Notes: generated by a model not told the origin, from the sequence alone. Positions 17,613 through 27,249 are shown, numbered from the stretch's first letter. The stretch is DNA of 64,000 nt from Sphingobacterium sp. UBA7855 (GCA_002500745.1 DLST01000015.1:165587-229586), one strand, 5' to 3'. A program made the numbers and translations.

Positions 17613-19042
17613 TTTATGTTGTTTGAAAGACTTTTAAAAGATACAATTTTTCTATAAAAAAGGGCTATTGCACCTAAATACATAATTCCAATGATTACGC
17701 TTCCTAAAAGCAAATGTAGAGTTGACGATAATTGCAATAAATACGAAAGCTTGTAACCAATTACCCCTGCTAATATTGATATTATTATTACTGGTAAAAT
17801 ATCAAAAAGCTGATTTTTAAAAGAGTAGGATGTTTCTTTGTTTACATAATACATATTAATGAAACATCCAAAAAAATTTCCTATTACAATGGAATATAGG
17901 AAAATAAGCAATTCATATTTGATAAATATTAGAATTAGTACAATTCCAATCAACCTTTTAAAAAATTCTGATTTCAGTATTGCAGATCCATTTCCGGTAG
18001 CTTTTAAAATATTTTTGCTAACTCCGTCTATTATGAACGCGACCGAACTGAGAATTAATACGTCCAACATTTTAACCGAATTAGACCATTGGGGCCCTAA
18101 TACAATATAGACAATCTCAGTAGAATAAAAGTATAGCACAATGAAACCTGGAAGAGAAATAATTAGAATAACTTTCATCAATTGAGATGCTTTACTGCCA
18201 AAATCTATATTGTTAACTTTACTCAACATGGGAAACACCACATTATCACCAAAGGCTCTAAATATATTAACGGGAAAATCAACTAATTTTTTCGCTTGAT
18301 AATAAAAACCGGTCATCACGAGATTATGAACTTTGGCTATTATCGAAGAAATGCCTTCGTTATATAATACGGTAAGAAGGGAGGAAAGGAAGATTTTCCC
18401 TCCAAAAGCGTACATCGATAAAAACGACTCTTTATTAAATGATAACGATGGCTTATATCTTACAATAAAAAATATAAATAAAAAATAGAAAAAATTATAA
18501 AAAACTTGCTGCCAGACTAAAGCCCAAACCCCATAACCATTGATTGCTAACAAGACGGAAAAAAAAACAGCTACAATTAGTGCCGATATACTAATTACCG
18601 ACTGTTTTCTAAAATCTAGTTTCCTAATTAGATTAACACGCTGCGTTAGAGTAAATGCTGATATAATAATATTTAAGCCTATAACCTTTGTGATAGGGCT
18701 TAAGATTTGTTTTCCATAAAAAGATGCTATTTTGGAAGAAAGGCCGAATAAAATACAATATATAACTATCGCACAAACAATATTGAATGTAAAGATTGTA
18801 TTATAATCTTCTCTAGTTACAACATCCTTTTTTACTAATGCCCCGCCTAAGCCCGATTCAACAATCATTTGAGAAAATGATATAAAAATAGCTAACACTC
18901 CTATTATTCCAAAATCAGTCGGAGTAAGTAATCTTGCTAAAACTAACGTAGATATAAAATAAATCCCGCTATATCCAAACTTTTCTAATGCTACCCAAAA
19001 TAAACTTTTAATAGTTTTAGATTTTGTAATTTTTCCTAACAT
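17609..19042 (-). CDS. wzx: Wzx-like lipopolysaccharide/polysaccharide flippase
   Basis: Membrane protein of 477 residues with about 12-14 TM segments, of the MOP/PST (WzxC-like) family. The N-terminus TIKSLFWVALEKFGYSGIYFISTLVLARLLTPTDFGIIGV is characteristic. It moves undecaprenyl-diphosphate-linked repeat units across the inner membrane for Wzy polymerisation. It overlaps wzy by 4 bp and follows the acetyltransferase gene by 6 bp. Its sequence is different from the second flippase at 43237-44664, which supports two independent assembly systems. Confidence 0.9.
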   Translation of the reverse strand: MLGKITKSKTIKSLFWVALEKFGYSGIYFISTLVLARLLTPTDFGIIGVLAIFISFSQMIVESGLGGALVKKDVVTREDYNTIFTFNIVCAIVIYCILFGLSSKIASFYGKQILSPITKVIGLNIIISAFTLTQRVNLIRKLDFRKQSVISISALIVAVFFSVLLAINGYGVWALVWQQVFYNFFYFLFIFFIVRYKPSLSFNKESFLSMYAFGGKIFLSSLLTVLYNEGISSIIAKVHNLVMTGFYYQAKKLVDFPVNIFRAFGDNVVFPMLSKVNNIDFGSKASQLMKVILIISLPGFIVLYFYSTEIVYIVLGPQWSNSVKMLDVLILSSVAFIIDGVSKNILKATGNGSAILKSEFFKRLIGIVLILIFIKYELLIFLYSIVIGNFFGCFINMYYVNKETSYSFKNQLFDILPVIIISILAGVIGYKLSYLLQLSSTLHLLLGSVIIGIMYLGAIALFYRKIVSFKSLSNNIK

Positions 19043-19048
19043 CTATCT

Positions 19049-19501
19049 CTACAAATTAGTTTTTATTACTTTCCCTGGAACACCGACAACAACACTATTA
19101 TCAGGAATATCAGTTAACACAACGGAATTTGCTCCGATTGATACGTTATTTCCAATTTTTATGCCACCCAAAATACAAGCTCCTGCGCCAATAAAAACAT
19201 TTTCCCCTATGATTGGAGCTCCTCTATTATTTCTACCCGCTATTGAAACATTTTGATAAATTAATGTTCCACACCCAATAACAGCCTTAGGATGTATAAC
19301 TACACCAAGACCATTGTGCTTAAGAACAACATCTTTACCCAATTTTAAATTAACTGGTAAATCACAAGAATATATAATTCGTATGAATTTCATTAAAAAA
19401 GAAGGTAAAACAGGAATTCTTCTATCATAAGAATATTCCATTAAACGAAAAAGCTTCATTAAAGAACTTTTTTCGCTTTTCATCATTTTTAAAATTCCCA
19501 T
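19049..19501 (-). CDS. Hexapeptide-repeat O-acetyltransferase (CysE-like fold)
   Basis: Protein of 150 residues with a left-handed beta-helix of hexapeptide repeats (VVIHPKAVIGCGTLIYQNVSIAG, APIIGENVFIGAGACILGGIKIGNNVSIGANSVVL) ending in VVGVPGKVIK. It has the serine acetyltransferase-like catalytic layout but lacks the long helical N-terminus of true CysE. In a capsule operon it most likely acetylates a sugar hydroxyl of the polymer or a precursor (inference). ATGs at 19501 and a few codons later are both possible; the first is given. Confidence 0.8.
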   Translation of the reverse strand: MGILKMMKSEKSSLMKLFRLMEYSYDRRIPVLPSFLMKFIRIIYSCDLPVNLKLGKDVVLKHNGLGVVIHPKAVIGCGTLIYQNVSIAGRNNRGAPIIGENVFIGAGACILGGIKIGNNVSIGANSVVLTDIPDNSVVVGVPGKVIKTNL

Positions 19502-19537
19502 AAAGCTAAAAATTGGGGATAAGAATATCCCCTAAAT

Positions 19538-20824
19538 TTATAATCTATTATCCGCTTTTTCAGAAATTATGCCTTTTACATCATATACCACAGCATTACT
19601 TTTTTTCAACGAATCCAAATTTAAATCTAAGAATTCATTATGGGCAACCCCTAAAATTATACAATCATATTTTTCGCCCTCATTGAGCGTCGTATTACAC
19701 ACTAAATCATACTCATGTTTCACTTCAGATGGATTGGCCCACGGATCATAAGTAGCAACTTTTACTCCATAATCTTCTAATGCACGGATCACATCCACAA
19801 TCTTAGTATTGCGAACATCAGGACAATTCTCTTTAAATGTTACACCTAGCATCAATACTTCGGCACCATTAACATTAATTCCTTTTTTGATCATTGTTTT
19901 AACAACCTGAGAAGCGACATATTCGCCCATCGAATCGTTCAAACGACGGCCTGCCAAAATAATCTCCGGGTGATAACCATGCTCCTGCGCTTTCTGCGCC
20001 AAATAATAAGGATCTACACCAATACAGTGTCCACCTACCAATCCTGGTTTAAAAGGCAAAAAGTTCCATTTTGTACCTGCTGCTTCCAATACGGCATGCG
20101 TATCAATATTTAAAATATTAAAGATTTTGGCTAATTCATTCACAAAAGCGATATTAATATCACGTTGTGAATTCTCAATCACCTTAGCGGCTTCAGCAAC
20201 TTTAATACATGGTGCTAAATGTGTACCTGCGGTAATTACTTCTTTATAAACAGCATCCACTTCAGCCCCGATCACAGCTGTTGAACCAGATGTCACTTTT
20301 AATATTTTCTCAACGGTATGTTGCTTATCGCCTGGATTGATACGCTCTGGGGAATAACCTGCAAAGAAATCTTCATTGAATTTTAAACCGGAAACTTTCT
20401 CTAAAACTGGAATACACTCTTCTTCTGTAACACCGGGGTAAACGGTGGATTCGTATACGACAATATCACCTTTCTTCAATACTTTACCGACTGTTTCAGA
20501 AGCTTTGTATAGCGGTGTCAAGTCCGGGCGGTTATTTTTATCAACCGGGGTAGGTACAGTTACCACATAGAAATTTGCATCTGCAATATCCGATAATTGA
20601 TTGGAACAGTACAAACCTATCGTATTCGTAGAAAAAGGATTATCACTCACCAATGCAGCCTGAAGTATTTCATCCTCCACTTCTAAAGTTGAATCTTTAC
20701 CCGAGCGCAATTCATCAATACGCTTTTGATTGATATCGAAACCGATTACAGGAAATTTTGTACCAAATAATCTGGCTAAAGGAAGGCCAACATAGCCTAA
20801 ACCAATTACAGCTATTTTTTTCAT
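19538..20824 (-). CDS. Nucleotide-sugar C6 dehydrogenase, WbpO/TviB-like
   Basis: NAD-dependent dehydrogenase of 428 residues. [18 protein letters not shown] is the Rossmann loop, [16 protein letters not shown] and [18 protein letters not shown] are family motifs, and [15 protein letters not shown] carries the catalytic Cys. These features fit the UDP-GalNAc/UDP-ManNAc (WbpO, TviB, WbpA) group rather than Ugd. An upstream in-frame start at 20884 would overlap the preceding gene and add 20 residues before MKKIAVIG, so the ATG at 20824 is preferred. With the upstream C4-epimerase it should make UDP-N-acetylgalactosaminuronic acid, giving the polymer an acidic sugar. Confidence 0.9.
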   Translation of the reverse strand: MKKIAVIGLGYVGLPLARLFGTKFPVIGFDINQKRIDELRSGKDSTLEVEDEILQAALVSDNPFSTNTIGLYCSNQLSDIADANFYVVTVPTPVDKNNRPDLTPLYKASETVGKVLKKGDIVVYESTVYPGVTEEECIPVLEKVSGLKFNEDFFAGYSPERINPGDKQHTVEKILKVTSGSTAVIGAEVDAVYKEVITAGTHLAPCIKVAEAAKVIENSQRDINIAFVNELAKIFNILNIDTHAVLEAAGTKWNFLPFKPGLVGGHCIGVDPYYLAQKAQEHGYHPEIILAGRRLNDSMGEYVASQVVKTMIKKGINVNGAEVLMLGVTFKENCPDVRNTKIVDVIRALEDYGVKVATYDPWANPSEVKHEYDLVCNTTLNEGEKYDCIILGVAHNEFLDLNLDSLKKSNAVVYDVKGIISEKADNRL

Positions 20825-20859
20825 TTTTATTTTTCTGTCTATTTTAAATTGATTAATTA

Positions 20860-21828
20860 TTATTTTAAGTTCTCCCAATACCACTTCACAGCCTCTTTCA
20901 ATCCTTCACGAATCACATGAGTAGGCTCGTAGCCTAATAATTGACGGGCTTTGCCAATCGACGCCAACGAATGTGGTATATCACCCTGTCTATTCGGCCC
21001 ATGCACAATTTCAACCTTTGCAATTTCAGCGTCGTACGCGGTCAAAAATTCTTTTAGATAGCCAACCAATTGATTTAAGGTGGTACGATCGCCAACAGCC
21101 GTGTTATACACCGTATTAATGGCGTCTGGATTGGTTGTTGTCATTGCACGTTCATTCATCTGGATCACATTATCGACATAGGTAAAGTCGCGCGAATAAT
21201 CTCCTGCACCGTTAATCACAGGACTCTCATGGTTCATAAATTTCTTTACAAATAATGGAATCACTGCAGCGTAGGCACCATTTGGGTCCTGACGTCGGCC
21301 AAATACATTAAAGTAGCGCAAACCAATCGTCTCCAAACCATAGGTTTTCGAAAAAATATCTGCATACAATTCATTCACGTATTTGGTAATGGCATAGGGA
21401 GATAGTGGCTTTCCAATCACATCTTCCACTTTTGGAAGACTTGCAGAATCACCATACGTAGACGAAGAAGCGGCATAGATAAAACGCTTTACACCAGCAT
21501 CGCGTGCTGCAACCAACATATTTAAAAAACCTGTTACATTGACCTCATTGGAAGTTTGAGGATCTTTAATCGAACGTGGAACCGATCCCAAAGCGGCCTG
21601 GTGCAATACATAGTCTACCCCTTCAACAGCTTTTTGGCAATCTTCATTATTCCGAATATCGCCTTCAATTATGGTAAAATTTGGATGGTCTGCGTGCTGC
21701 GCAATATTGTGACGGTGACCTGTCGCAAAATTGTCCAACACCACCACTTGATGGTTTTTACCTAAAAAATGTTCTACGAGATTTGAACCTATAAAACCGG
21801 CCCCACCGGTGATTAATATTTTACTCAT
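20860..21828 (-). CDS. UDP-N-acetylglucosamine C4-epimerase, WbpP/TviC-like
   Basis: Extended SDR of 322 residues. [19 protein letters not shown] starts the Rossmann fold, [12 protein letters not shown] and [10 protein letters not shown] are the WbpP-type active-site segments, and [11 protein letters not shown] gives Tyr-x3-Lys. [23 protein letters not shown] is typical of WbpP/TviC. It interconverts UDP-GlcNAc and UDP-GalNAc or their uronic acids. It follows the regulator gene by 12 bp and precedes the C6 dehydrogenase by 35 bp, the same pair as in Vi antigen and Pseudomonas O6 loci. Confidence 0.9.
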   Translation of the reverse strand: MSKILITGGAGFIGSNLVEHFLGKNHQVVVLDNFATGHRHNIAQHADHPNFTIIEGDIRNNEDCQKAVEGVDYVLHQAALGSVPRSIKDPQTSNEVNVTGFLNMLVAARDAGVKRFIYAASSSTYGDSASLPKVEDVIGKPLSPYAITKYVNELYADIFSKTYGLETIGLRYFNVFGRRQDPNGAYAAVIPLFVKKFMNHESPVINGAGDYSRDFTYVDNVIQMNERAMTTTNPDAINTVYNTAVGDRTTLNQLVGYLKEFLTAYDAEIAKVEIVHGPNRQGDIPHSLASIGKARQLLGYEPTHVIREGLKEAVKWYWENLK

Positions 21829-21840
21829 CTTTTGAAGTAA

Positions 21841-22359
21841 TTATATGGTAGAATGATTTGTATATAAAATAATATAACGTTGTTCTTCAATAGTCTTCTG
21901 AAAAGAAAGATTGACCTGCTTTCCCAATTTTTTTCCAACCTTGTCCGCTAACAGCAATAAATATGCCTGATTTAGATTTTCCCCCAAAATTAACACATCT
22001 ATTCTTCCCGAATCTATGCCCTCCGCATAGTCGCCAACCAAACTAACTTCCTGTATATCGCCCGCTTTCTGCAGTATATTATCTACAATATCATCAATCC
22101 CCAAATAGGTATGAATTAATTTTTGAAGGGGAGCAAATAACGAATGTTTTGTGTTGGCACGGTATAGTATTTTATTTTTAGCTGTACTTTTTTCTAAATA
22201 GCCCGCTTCGGACAGTTGGTTCAGTTCTTTTCGTATGGCATTGGTCGATTCTTGAAATTCGTCAGCCAGCCCCCGCAAATGGGATTGATTGCTAGCCGAG
22301 ACAAAAAACTTAATCAGTAATTTCAATCGCGTCTTTGATGTAATTAACGTGTCTAGCAT
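21841..22359 (-). CDS. Winged-helix regulator with degenerate nucleotidyltransferase-like domain
   Basis: Protein of 172 residues heading the cluster 1 operon. Residues 1-80 form an ArsR/MarR-like winged helix (SKTRLKLLIKFF, LRGLADEFQESTNAIRKELNQLSEAGYLEK, NKILYRAN). The C-terminal half carries VSLVGDYAEGIDSGRIDVLILG, reminiscent of the MNT/Pol-beta nucleotidyltransferase GSxxRG...D-x-D pattern but with the Gly-Ser and one Asp changed, so it is probably not catalytic. The ATG at 22359 is chosen because an in-frame start at 22383 would lie inside the promoter. It likely binds the inverted repeat 11 bases upstream and controls its own operon (inference). Confidence 0.72.
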   Translation of the reverse strand: MLDTLITSKTRLKLLIKFFVSASNQSHLRGLADEFQESTNAIRKELNQLSEAGYLEKSTAKNKILYRANTKHSLFAPLQKLIHTYLGIDDIVDNILQKAGDIQEVSLVGDYAEGIDSGRIDVLILGENLNQAYLLLLADKVGKKLGKQVNLSFQKTIEEQRYIILYTNHSTI

Positions 22360-22369
22360 GGTATAGTTC

Positions 22370-22412
22370 AGATTGAGTAACAAAAGTACTCAATCTGCTT
22401 TTATTTATCAAA
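22370..22412 (-). promoter_or_regulatory. Operon promoter inside a perfect inverted repeat
   Basis: Arms AGATTGAGTA (22370-22379) and TACTCAATCT (22387-22396) are perfect 10-bp complements with a 7-nt spacer. On the minus strand the -7 box TACTTTTG (22388-22381) overlaps the arm end and spacer, and TTTG (22412-22409) lies 20 nt upstream. Transcription should start near 22377, about 17 nt before the regulator ATG. A protein bound to the repeat would cover the -7 box, so this is a likely autoregulatory operator. Confidence 0.75.
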
Positions 22413-22442
22413 TTAAATTAGTGTTAAACAATCATCAATTTA

Positions 22443-23825
22443 CTAACTACCAATCGCATAATAGTCAAAACCTAAGTTTTTTAACTGCTCACTGTTCAAT
22501 AACTTCCGTCCATCAAACACAAATGACGGTTTCTTCATTAGTTGCTTGATCTCCTTCCAGTCATAACTTCTAAATTCGTCCCACTCCGTCAATACAGCCA
22601 CCGCATGTGCATCCTGCAACGCCTCATACGGGTCGTTGACAACAGTTACCAAGCGACGATTATCCTCCGAAGATCTCGTTTTTAGATAATCCAGGTCTTT
22701 ATAAATCTGCTCTGCAGTTACTTTCGGATCATACACCACAAGCTGCGCTTCCTCATCCAGCAAGTGATCGGCTACGTATATTGCAGCAGACTCGCGGGTA
22801 TCGTTGGTGTCTTTTTTAAAAGCCCAGCCCAAAAAGGCAATCTTCTTTCCATTGACCGTATTGTACATCGTCTGAATAATCTTTTCAGCGAAGCGCAATT
22901 TCTGATGATCATTTAAAATAATCACCTGTTCCCAGTAATCGGCAACAGCGGTCAAATTATAGCTCCGCGCAATATAGACCAGATTGAGAATATCCTTTTG
23001 AAAACAGGATCCCCCAAAACCCACCGATGCTTTTAAGAACTTAGGGCCAATACGACTATCGTGTCCAATGGCGCGCGATACTTCATCCACATTGGCACCT
23101 GTCACTTCACACAGCTCGGATATGGCATTTATCGAAGAAACCCGTTGCGCTAAAAATGCATTGGCCACCAATTTGGACAATTCAGAAGACCATAAATTTG
23201 TGGTGAGTATCCGCTCTTGCGGCACCCACGATTGATAAATCTGCACGAGCGCCTGAATAGCTTCCTCATTCTCCCCCCCGATCAATACGCGATCAGGCTG
23301 GTGTAGGTCTGCCACGGCGGTTCCCTCGGCCAAAAATTCCGGATTGGATAGAATATCAAAATTCACCCCATTGCCCGTATCATTCAGAATACTCTTTAAC
23401 GCCGCAGCGGTACGGACAGGAAGGGTCGATTTTTCCACAACAATCTTATCTCCTTTGGCCACTTGGGCTATCTGCCGCGCACACAATTCGATATATTTTA
23501 AATCTGCTGCCTGCCCTTTCCCTTTACCATAGTTTTTCGTAGGCGTATTGACGGATATAAAAATCATATCGGCTTCGTCGATCGCCTTTTCAACATCGGT
23601 CGAAAAAAACAGATTCCTTCCACGCGCTTCTGCCACCACCGCATCAAGCCCGGGCTCATATATCGGCAGCCCGCTCAAATCTGCAGCATTCCATGCTTCA
23701 ATGCGGTCCTTATTCAGATCGACAACTGTAACCTGAATACTTGGATTTTTCTGTGCAATCACAGACATCGTTGGTCCGCCGACGTATCCTGCTCCAATGC
23801 AAGCTATTTTCTTTATTTCTTTCAT
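22443..23825 (-). CDS. ugd: UDP-glucose 6-dehydrogenase
   Basis: Dehydrogenase of 460 residues that oxidises UDP-glucose to UDP-glucuronic acid. [17 protein letters not shown] is the NAD-binding loop, [16 protein letters not shown] and [11 protein letters not shown] are Ugd motifs, and [11 protein letters not shown] holds the catalytic Cys. [15 protein letters not shown] and VFDGRKLL belong to the C-terminal UDP-binding domain. Length and motifs resemble the eukaryote-like Ugd common in Bacteroidota. It is upstream of the regulator promoter and so is probably a separate transcript, although read-through is possible. It would supply GlcA or derived pentoses to the surface polymers. Confidence 0.95.
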   Translation of the reverse strand: MKEIKKIACIGAGYVGGPTMSVIAQKNPSIQVTVVDLNKDRIEAWNAADLSGLPIYEPGLDAVVAEARGRNLFFSTDVEKAIDEADMIFISVNTPTKNYGKGKGQAADLKYIELCARQIAQVAKGDKIVVEKSTLPVRTAAALKSILNDTGNGVNFDILSNPEFLAEGTAVADLHQPDRVLIGGENEEAIQALVQIYQSWVPQERILTTNLWSSELSKLVANAFLAQRVSSINAISELCEVTGANVDEVSRAIGHDSRIGPKFLKASVGFGGSCFQKDILNLVYIARSYNLTAVADYWEQVIILNDHQKLRFAEKIIQTMYNTVNGKKIAFLGWAFKKDTNDTRESAAIYVADHLLDEEAQLVVYDPKVTAEQIYKDLDYLKTRSSEDNRRLVTVVNDPYEALQDAHAVAVLTEWDEFRSYDWKEIKQLMKKPSFVFDGRKLLNSEQLKNLGFDYYAIGS

Positions 23826-23980
23826 ATAATCAACTCAAATTATTGCTTTTCGATTTTCCTTTTAACTTCCCTTGCTTTCAATCGTTAAAGATAGGAATAT
23901 GCGCGGAATTAGCTGTTAAAAAGAAATTTGAATAATTGAGCAAAGTGCGTCTCCACGTGGAACATGACCAAAAATGAAGA

Positions 23981-24009
23981 AACCCCGGCAAGCAGGGTCC
24001 CTTCGGGTT
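23981..24009 (-). terminator. Possible terminator after the first 163-residue protein gene
   Basis: In the minus direction AACCC...GGGTT forms an outer stem with an internal GC-rich loop, followed by TTTCTTCATTTTT. It lies about 36 bases after the minus-strand stop at 24045. The stem is short and bulged. Confidence 0.4.
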
Positions 24010-24044
24010 AAATAGGTATGTAATATGGAATAAAAACACGTAAA

Positions 24045-24536
24045 TTATTTATTTATATAATCTTCCGTTTTCTCGGAATGAATATGATACACCCCCATCA
24101 TGGGAAGAACCGTACTAAAGGCTTTCTTTTCGCCATTTTGATAGCTTACCACCGCATTCACCCGAACCTTGTACTTGGTCAAATCCACGCGCTCCGCTTT
24201 ATCAGAAGCAATACGAAAACGGACAGATACTTCGGACGAGGTTTGCTGGTTTGCTTTAAAAGGTAACACGAGCACCTGCTGCAGCCTCACTTCAACCTTT
24301 TGATCGGTAGAACGGACATCCTTTACCACAATATTAAGCAGGTCATCGTGAAAACGCTCGGCTCGAAACACCAACGCGCCATGGGTCGAACTGAGCCTCC
24401 CGCTATACTGTCCCGGATGTTCCTGAAAACGGTAATAAACACTTAACGAGACATCATCTGGCTTCTTTCCTGAAGCAAAAAACTTAAATAGGGCAAACAT
24501 AGTCGCAGCTAACAGAGCTATATATAAGTAAATCAT
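24045..24536 (-). CDS. Membrane-anchored protein of unknown function, paralogue of 27300-27791
   Basis: Unrecognised protein of 163 residues with one N-terminal membrane segment (YIALLAATMFALFKFF) and a probable beta-rich soluble domain. Shared with the second copy are PGQYSG, VFR, NIVVKDV (NLVIKEV in the other), VSVRF and FSTVL, all in the same order and spacing. The protein has no Cys pair or catalytic signature that I can name. It is transcribed divergently from the sensor kinase gene across a 179-bp region holding a 14-bp palindrome, which suggests common regulation. A role in envelope sensing with the kinase is inference. Confidence 0.7.
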   Translation of the reverse strand: MIYLYIALLAATMFALFKFFASGKKPDDVSLSVYYRFQEHPGQYSGRLSSTHGALVFRAERFHDDLLNIVVKDVRSTDQKVEVRLQQVLVLPFKANQQTSSEVSVRFRIASDKAERVDLTKYKVRVNAVVSYQNGEKKAFSTVLPMMGVYHIHSEKTEDYINK

Positions 24537-24604
24537 AATCGAATAAATACTGTATCGGAATCAACATATGGTCTGCATTCTTTCTAAATATCAAATGCGT
24601 AAAG

Positions 24605-24612
24605 CAAAAATA
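24605..24612 (-). promoter_or_regulatory. Promoter -7 box for the first 163-residue protein gene
   Basis: TATTTTTG on the minus strand matches TAnnTTTG. TTTG lies 16 nt further upstream (24632-24629), slightly closer than usual. The same -7 box is found upstream of the paralogue at 27826-27833. Confidence 0.45.
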
Positions 24613-24636
24613 AACACTAAATACCCTCCAAAATAG

Positions 24637-24650
24637 AGACCCTAGGGTCT
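24637..24650. promoter_or_regulatory. 14-bp perfect palindrome in a divergent intergenic region
   Basis: AGACCCTAGGGTCT is identical to its reverse complement and is the most GC-rich element in an AT-rich 179-bp gap between two divergent genes. It lies 24 bases upstream of the -7 box at 24605-24612 and 66 bases before the kinase ATG. It is a candidate operator, perhaps for the response regulator encoded alongside. Confidence 0.5.
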
Positions 24651-24715
24651 TATTTACAATTAGGAAAATAAAACCTTATTATTTATTGAAAAATAATGCA
24701 ATTTTGTTTTGCTAT

Positions 24716-26629
24716 ATGAGACCAAACATTATAATCATCCTATTACTGCTGCTGAGCATAATCGCCACTCACTATGGGATGGAAGCAATCGTTTCACATA
24801 ATAGGGCTATCCTAAGCACCTATATGGCCAGTGAATCTCCTATAGTCATCGCCCAGGAAAAAGAAAACCAAACGGATCCCATCTATTATTACACCAATAA
24901 ACAACTGTTCAAACCGCTCGCACAATTCAAACCGGCAAAAAGCCAGGATAAAAATAGCTATTGGTTAAAAAAGGTAATTTCCCTGGATGAAAATGCCTTA
25001 ACGGGCGATTATGTGCTGTCGTTTGATAACCTAACGTTCGTCGACATGGCGCTCATCGGTATGGAAGGACAAATCATCGAGCGAAGGAGCGCCGGCTTAT
25101 TTCGTAAAAAAGCAACGCTATCCCCTAAAGGAGGGCGTGACCATTTTAATATTCATTTAGACAGCAAGAAAGTTTATACCATTTTACTGCGGGTCAAGCA
25201 CATTAAAGGGTATACACCGTTTTATGACTTCCGCTTACAAACACAGAAGGACTACCTGAAGAAAGTGCAAGGCATCAATCTTACCCATGCTTTTATGGAG
25301 GGAGCCATTATTGTATTGTTGCTCTACATGGCTTTTGCATGGCTCGTTTCGCGCTATAGGCCTTATATCTGGATTTTTTGCTTTTTACTATTTATCGGAT
25401 TTTATAGTTATGGGCTGCAAAATCAATTTGTAGACCTCTTCTTTCCCAATAATCCGCAGCTTGGGTGGAGCCTGGTCTCGGTATTTAGAAATCTGGCCGG
25501 GATTAGCTTCTCACTGTTGACAATTGCCTTCCTAAATCTGAAGAAAATAAGCCGCCAGTATTATAAGCTGATGCTTGGGCTCATTCTGCTGGTCGTAATG
25601 ACGTCTATATTCAACTTTATGAATAACTATTGTTTCGCCAATTTTAAACAGAGCAATTCTGTGAACCTGTTTGTGGGGGTGCTATATGTGCTCTTCTTTT
25701 CGAACTTATTTATATCGCTCTGGAAAAAGATAGACAGGATGCAACGCTTCCTGATCTACTCGGGCATTTTTCTCGTCATCGGCATCAGCATACTGATTTA
25801 TTGTGGATTGATCTTGAAGGAACAGTCCATCCAATATGTGTCTATCATGACGCAGTTTTTTGTTTTATGCATCACCATGATCCTCTTGATCGGCATTCGG
25901 CTGAAAATACGCAAGTCTGAACTGGAACATCACCAAACCACCGAAACCATCGTACTGGAGCGGACAGCAGAGCTCAAAAAAGCCAATGATGCCCTCTACG
26001 AGCAGCAGATTCAATTGCTTCAGAAAAACCATTATATCGAAACCCTTATTGATGAGGTCAACCATCGGGTTAAAAACAACCTCCAGCTGCTGTATAGTTT
26101 AGGGAGCCTGTACCGCTCCGATCATGGTAACCAAAATATGCAGCCCATACAGTCCATGCAGGACCGAATACATGCCATGATGCTGGTAAACCAATTACTG
26201 GTCTATAATCAGAATAGTCAGCTGAAACTGAACATTTTAGTAACGGAAACTGTTAACTACCTGAGACAAATGCATGATCCCGAAGAAACGATAGCGATCC
26301 AGGTCGATGTTAGCCAAGACTGGTTGGTCACCACCAAAACATCTATTCCCTTGGCGCTCATCATTACGGAGCTCTTGACAAATAGCTATAAGTATGCTTT
26401 TCCGAAGGGTACAGTCGATGCACCGTCGATTTACTTGAGTATACTCAAAAATGAATGGGGAACGACCATGCGGTTTGAGGATAATGGCGTCGGCGCGAAA
26501 GCTCCTGCACCTAGAGCTTCGTTCGGAATTGGCCTCGTAAGGGATCTAACACGCCAAATACGGGGGACGGTGGCCATCAACCCGCAAAATGGATTTAAAT
26601 ATTTATTTGAATTTAACAATATCATATGA
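24716..26629 (+). CDS. Sensor histidine kinase, 7TMR-DISM with HisKA_2
   Basis: Membrane kinase of 637 residues. A signal-like TM segment (IIIILLLLLSIIATHYGM) is followed by a periplasmic 7TMR-DISM extracellular domain (about 40-180), seven TM segments (about 190-400), a short coiled coil (ERTAELKKANDALYEQQ) and a HisKA_2 domain with EVNHRVKNNLQLL, where His450 is the likely phosphoacceptor. The ATPase domain has ITELLTNSYKYAFP and FEDNGVGAKAP. The DISM domain often binds carbohydrates, which fits the surroundings. The ATG at 24716 is chosen over an in-frame TTG at 24686. The stop overlaps the response regulator ATG by 4 bp. Confidence 0.9.
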   Translation: MRPNIIIILLLLLSIIATHYGMEAIVSHNRAILSTYMASESPIVIAQEKENQTDPIYYYTNKQLFKPLAQFKPAKSQDKNSYWLKKVISLDENALTGDYVLSFDNLTFVDMALIGMEGQIIERRSAGLFRKKATLSPKGGRDHFNIHLDSKKVYTILLRVKHIKGYTPFYDFRLQTQKDYLKKVQGINLTHAFMEGAIIVLLLYMAFAWLVSRYRPYIWIFCFLLFIGFYSYGLQNQFVDLFFPNNPQLGWSLVSVFRNLAGISFSLLTIAFLNLKKISRQYYKLMLGLILLVVMTSIFNFMNNYCFANFKQSNSVNLFVGVLYVLFFSNLFISLWKKIDRMQRFLIYSGIFLVIGISILIYCGLILKEQSIQYVSIMTQFFVLCITMILLIGIRLKIRKSELEHHQTTETIVLERTAELKKANDALYEQQIQLLQKNHYIETLIDEVNHRVKNNLQLLYSLGSLYRSDHGNQNMQPIQSMQDRIHAMMLVNQLLVYNQNSQLKLNILVTETVNYLRQMHDPEETIAIQVDVSQDWLVTTKTSIPLALIITELLTNSYKYAFPKGTVDAPSIYLSILKNEWGTTMRFEDNGVGAKAPAPRASFGIGLVRDLTRQIRGTVAINPQNGFKYLFEFNNII

Positions 26630-27237
26630 GCCTAAAAGTATTAATTGTAGAAGACGAAATGATCATTGCCCGATTTATTGAATATCAATTGCATTCACTT
26701 TACACCGGCCTGGAGTTGCACATTGCACTTACTGTGGATGAAGTGGATCAGTATATGGAACAAAACACACCCGATTTGGTGCTCTGCGATATACAGCTCA
26801 ACGACCGGCTGGATGGTATTGAATTAATGGAAAAATATACAGCAGCAAAGCATTTCAGTCTAATCTTTATCACTTCTTATCAATCTAAAGGTAGCATAGA
26901 TCGCGCAGCTGTCCTCCGTCCAGAAAACTATATCATTAAGCCATTGGGAGAAAATCGCCTCTATGCAGGCACGCATATGGTGATCCAGCGCCTGCAGCAA
27001 CAGAAGGATAAAAACCAGGCGGTGGAAAAGCTGAAGACGTTGACTCCCGCCGAGTTAAATATTCTTAAGCTCATTGCGCTCCGCCATACCACCAAATACA
27101 TCGCCGAATCATTATTCCTCAGTCCATATACCATCAAAAATACAAGACACCGCATCTGCCGAAAACTGGATCTCAATGAAGAAAATAATGCCCTGTTATC
27201 TTGGGCGATCGAACATCAGCATCTGCTTAAATTTTGA
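26626..27237 (+). CDS. Response regulator with LuxR-type DNA-binding domain
   Basis: Protein of 203 residues. The receiver domain has the acidic pocket VEDE (9-11), phosphoacceptor Asp55 in LVLCDIQLND, Thr/Ser-type TSYQSKG and the conserved Lys in YIIKPLGE. The output domain (about 143-203) is a LuxR/GerE helix-turn-helix: LTPAELNILKLIALRHTTKYIAESLFLSPYTIKNTRHRICRKLDL. It is translationally coupled to the kinase by an ATGA overlap. Probable targets are the divergent promoter region at 24537-24715 and the paralogue at 27300-27791 (inference from position). Confidence 0.92.
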   Translation: MSLKVLIVEDEMIIARFIEYQLHSLYTGLELHIALTVDEVDQYMEQNTPDLVLCDIQLNDRLDGIELMEKYTAAKHFSLIFITSYQSKGSIDRAAVLRPENYIIKPLGENRLYAGTHMVIQRLQQQKDKNQAVEKLKTLTPAELNILKLIALRHTTKYIAESLFLSPYTIKNTRHRICRKLDLNEENNALLSWAIEHQHLLKF

Positions 27238-27249
27238 GACAAAAAAATA

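Noticed and set aside
19538-20884. Longer start of the C6 dehydrogenase at 20884
   Set aside because: It would overlap the upstream epimerase gene and add 20 residues before the normal MKKIAVIG start.
23952-23961. Palindrome TCCACGTGGA upstream of ugd as an operator
   Set aside because: Only 10 bp, more than 120 bases from the start codon and not tied to a clear promoter; easily chance.
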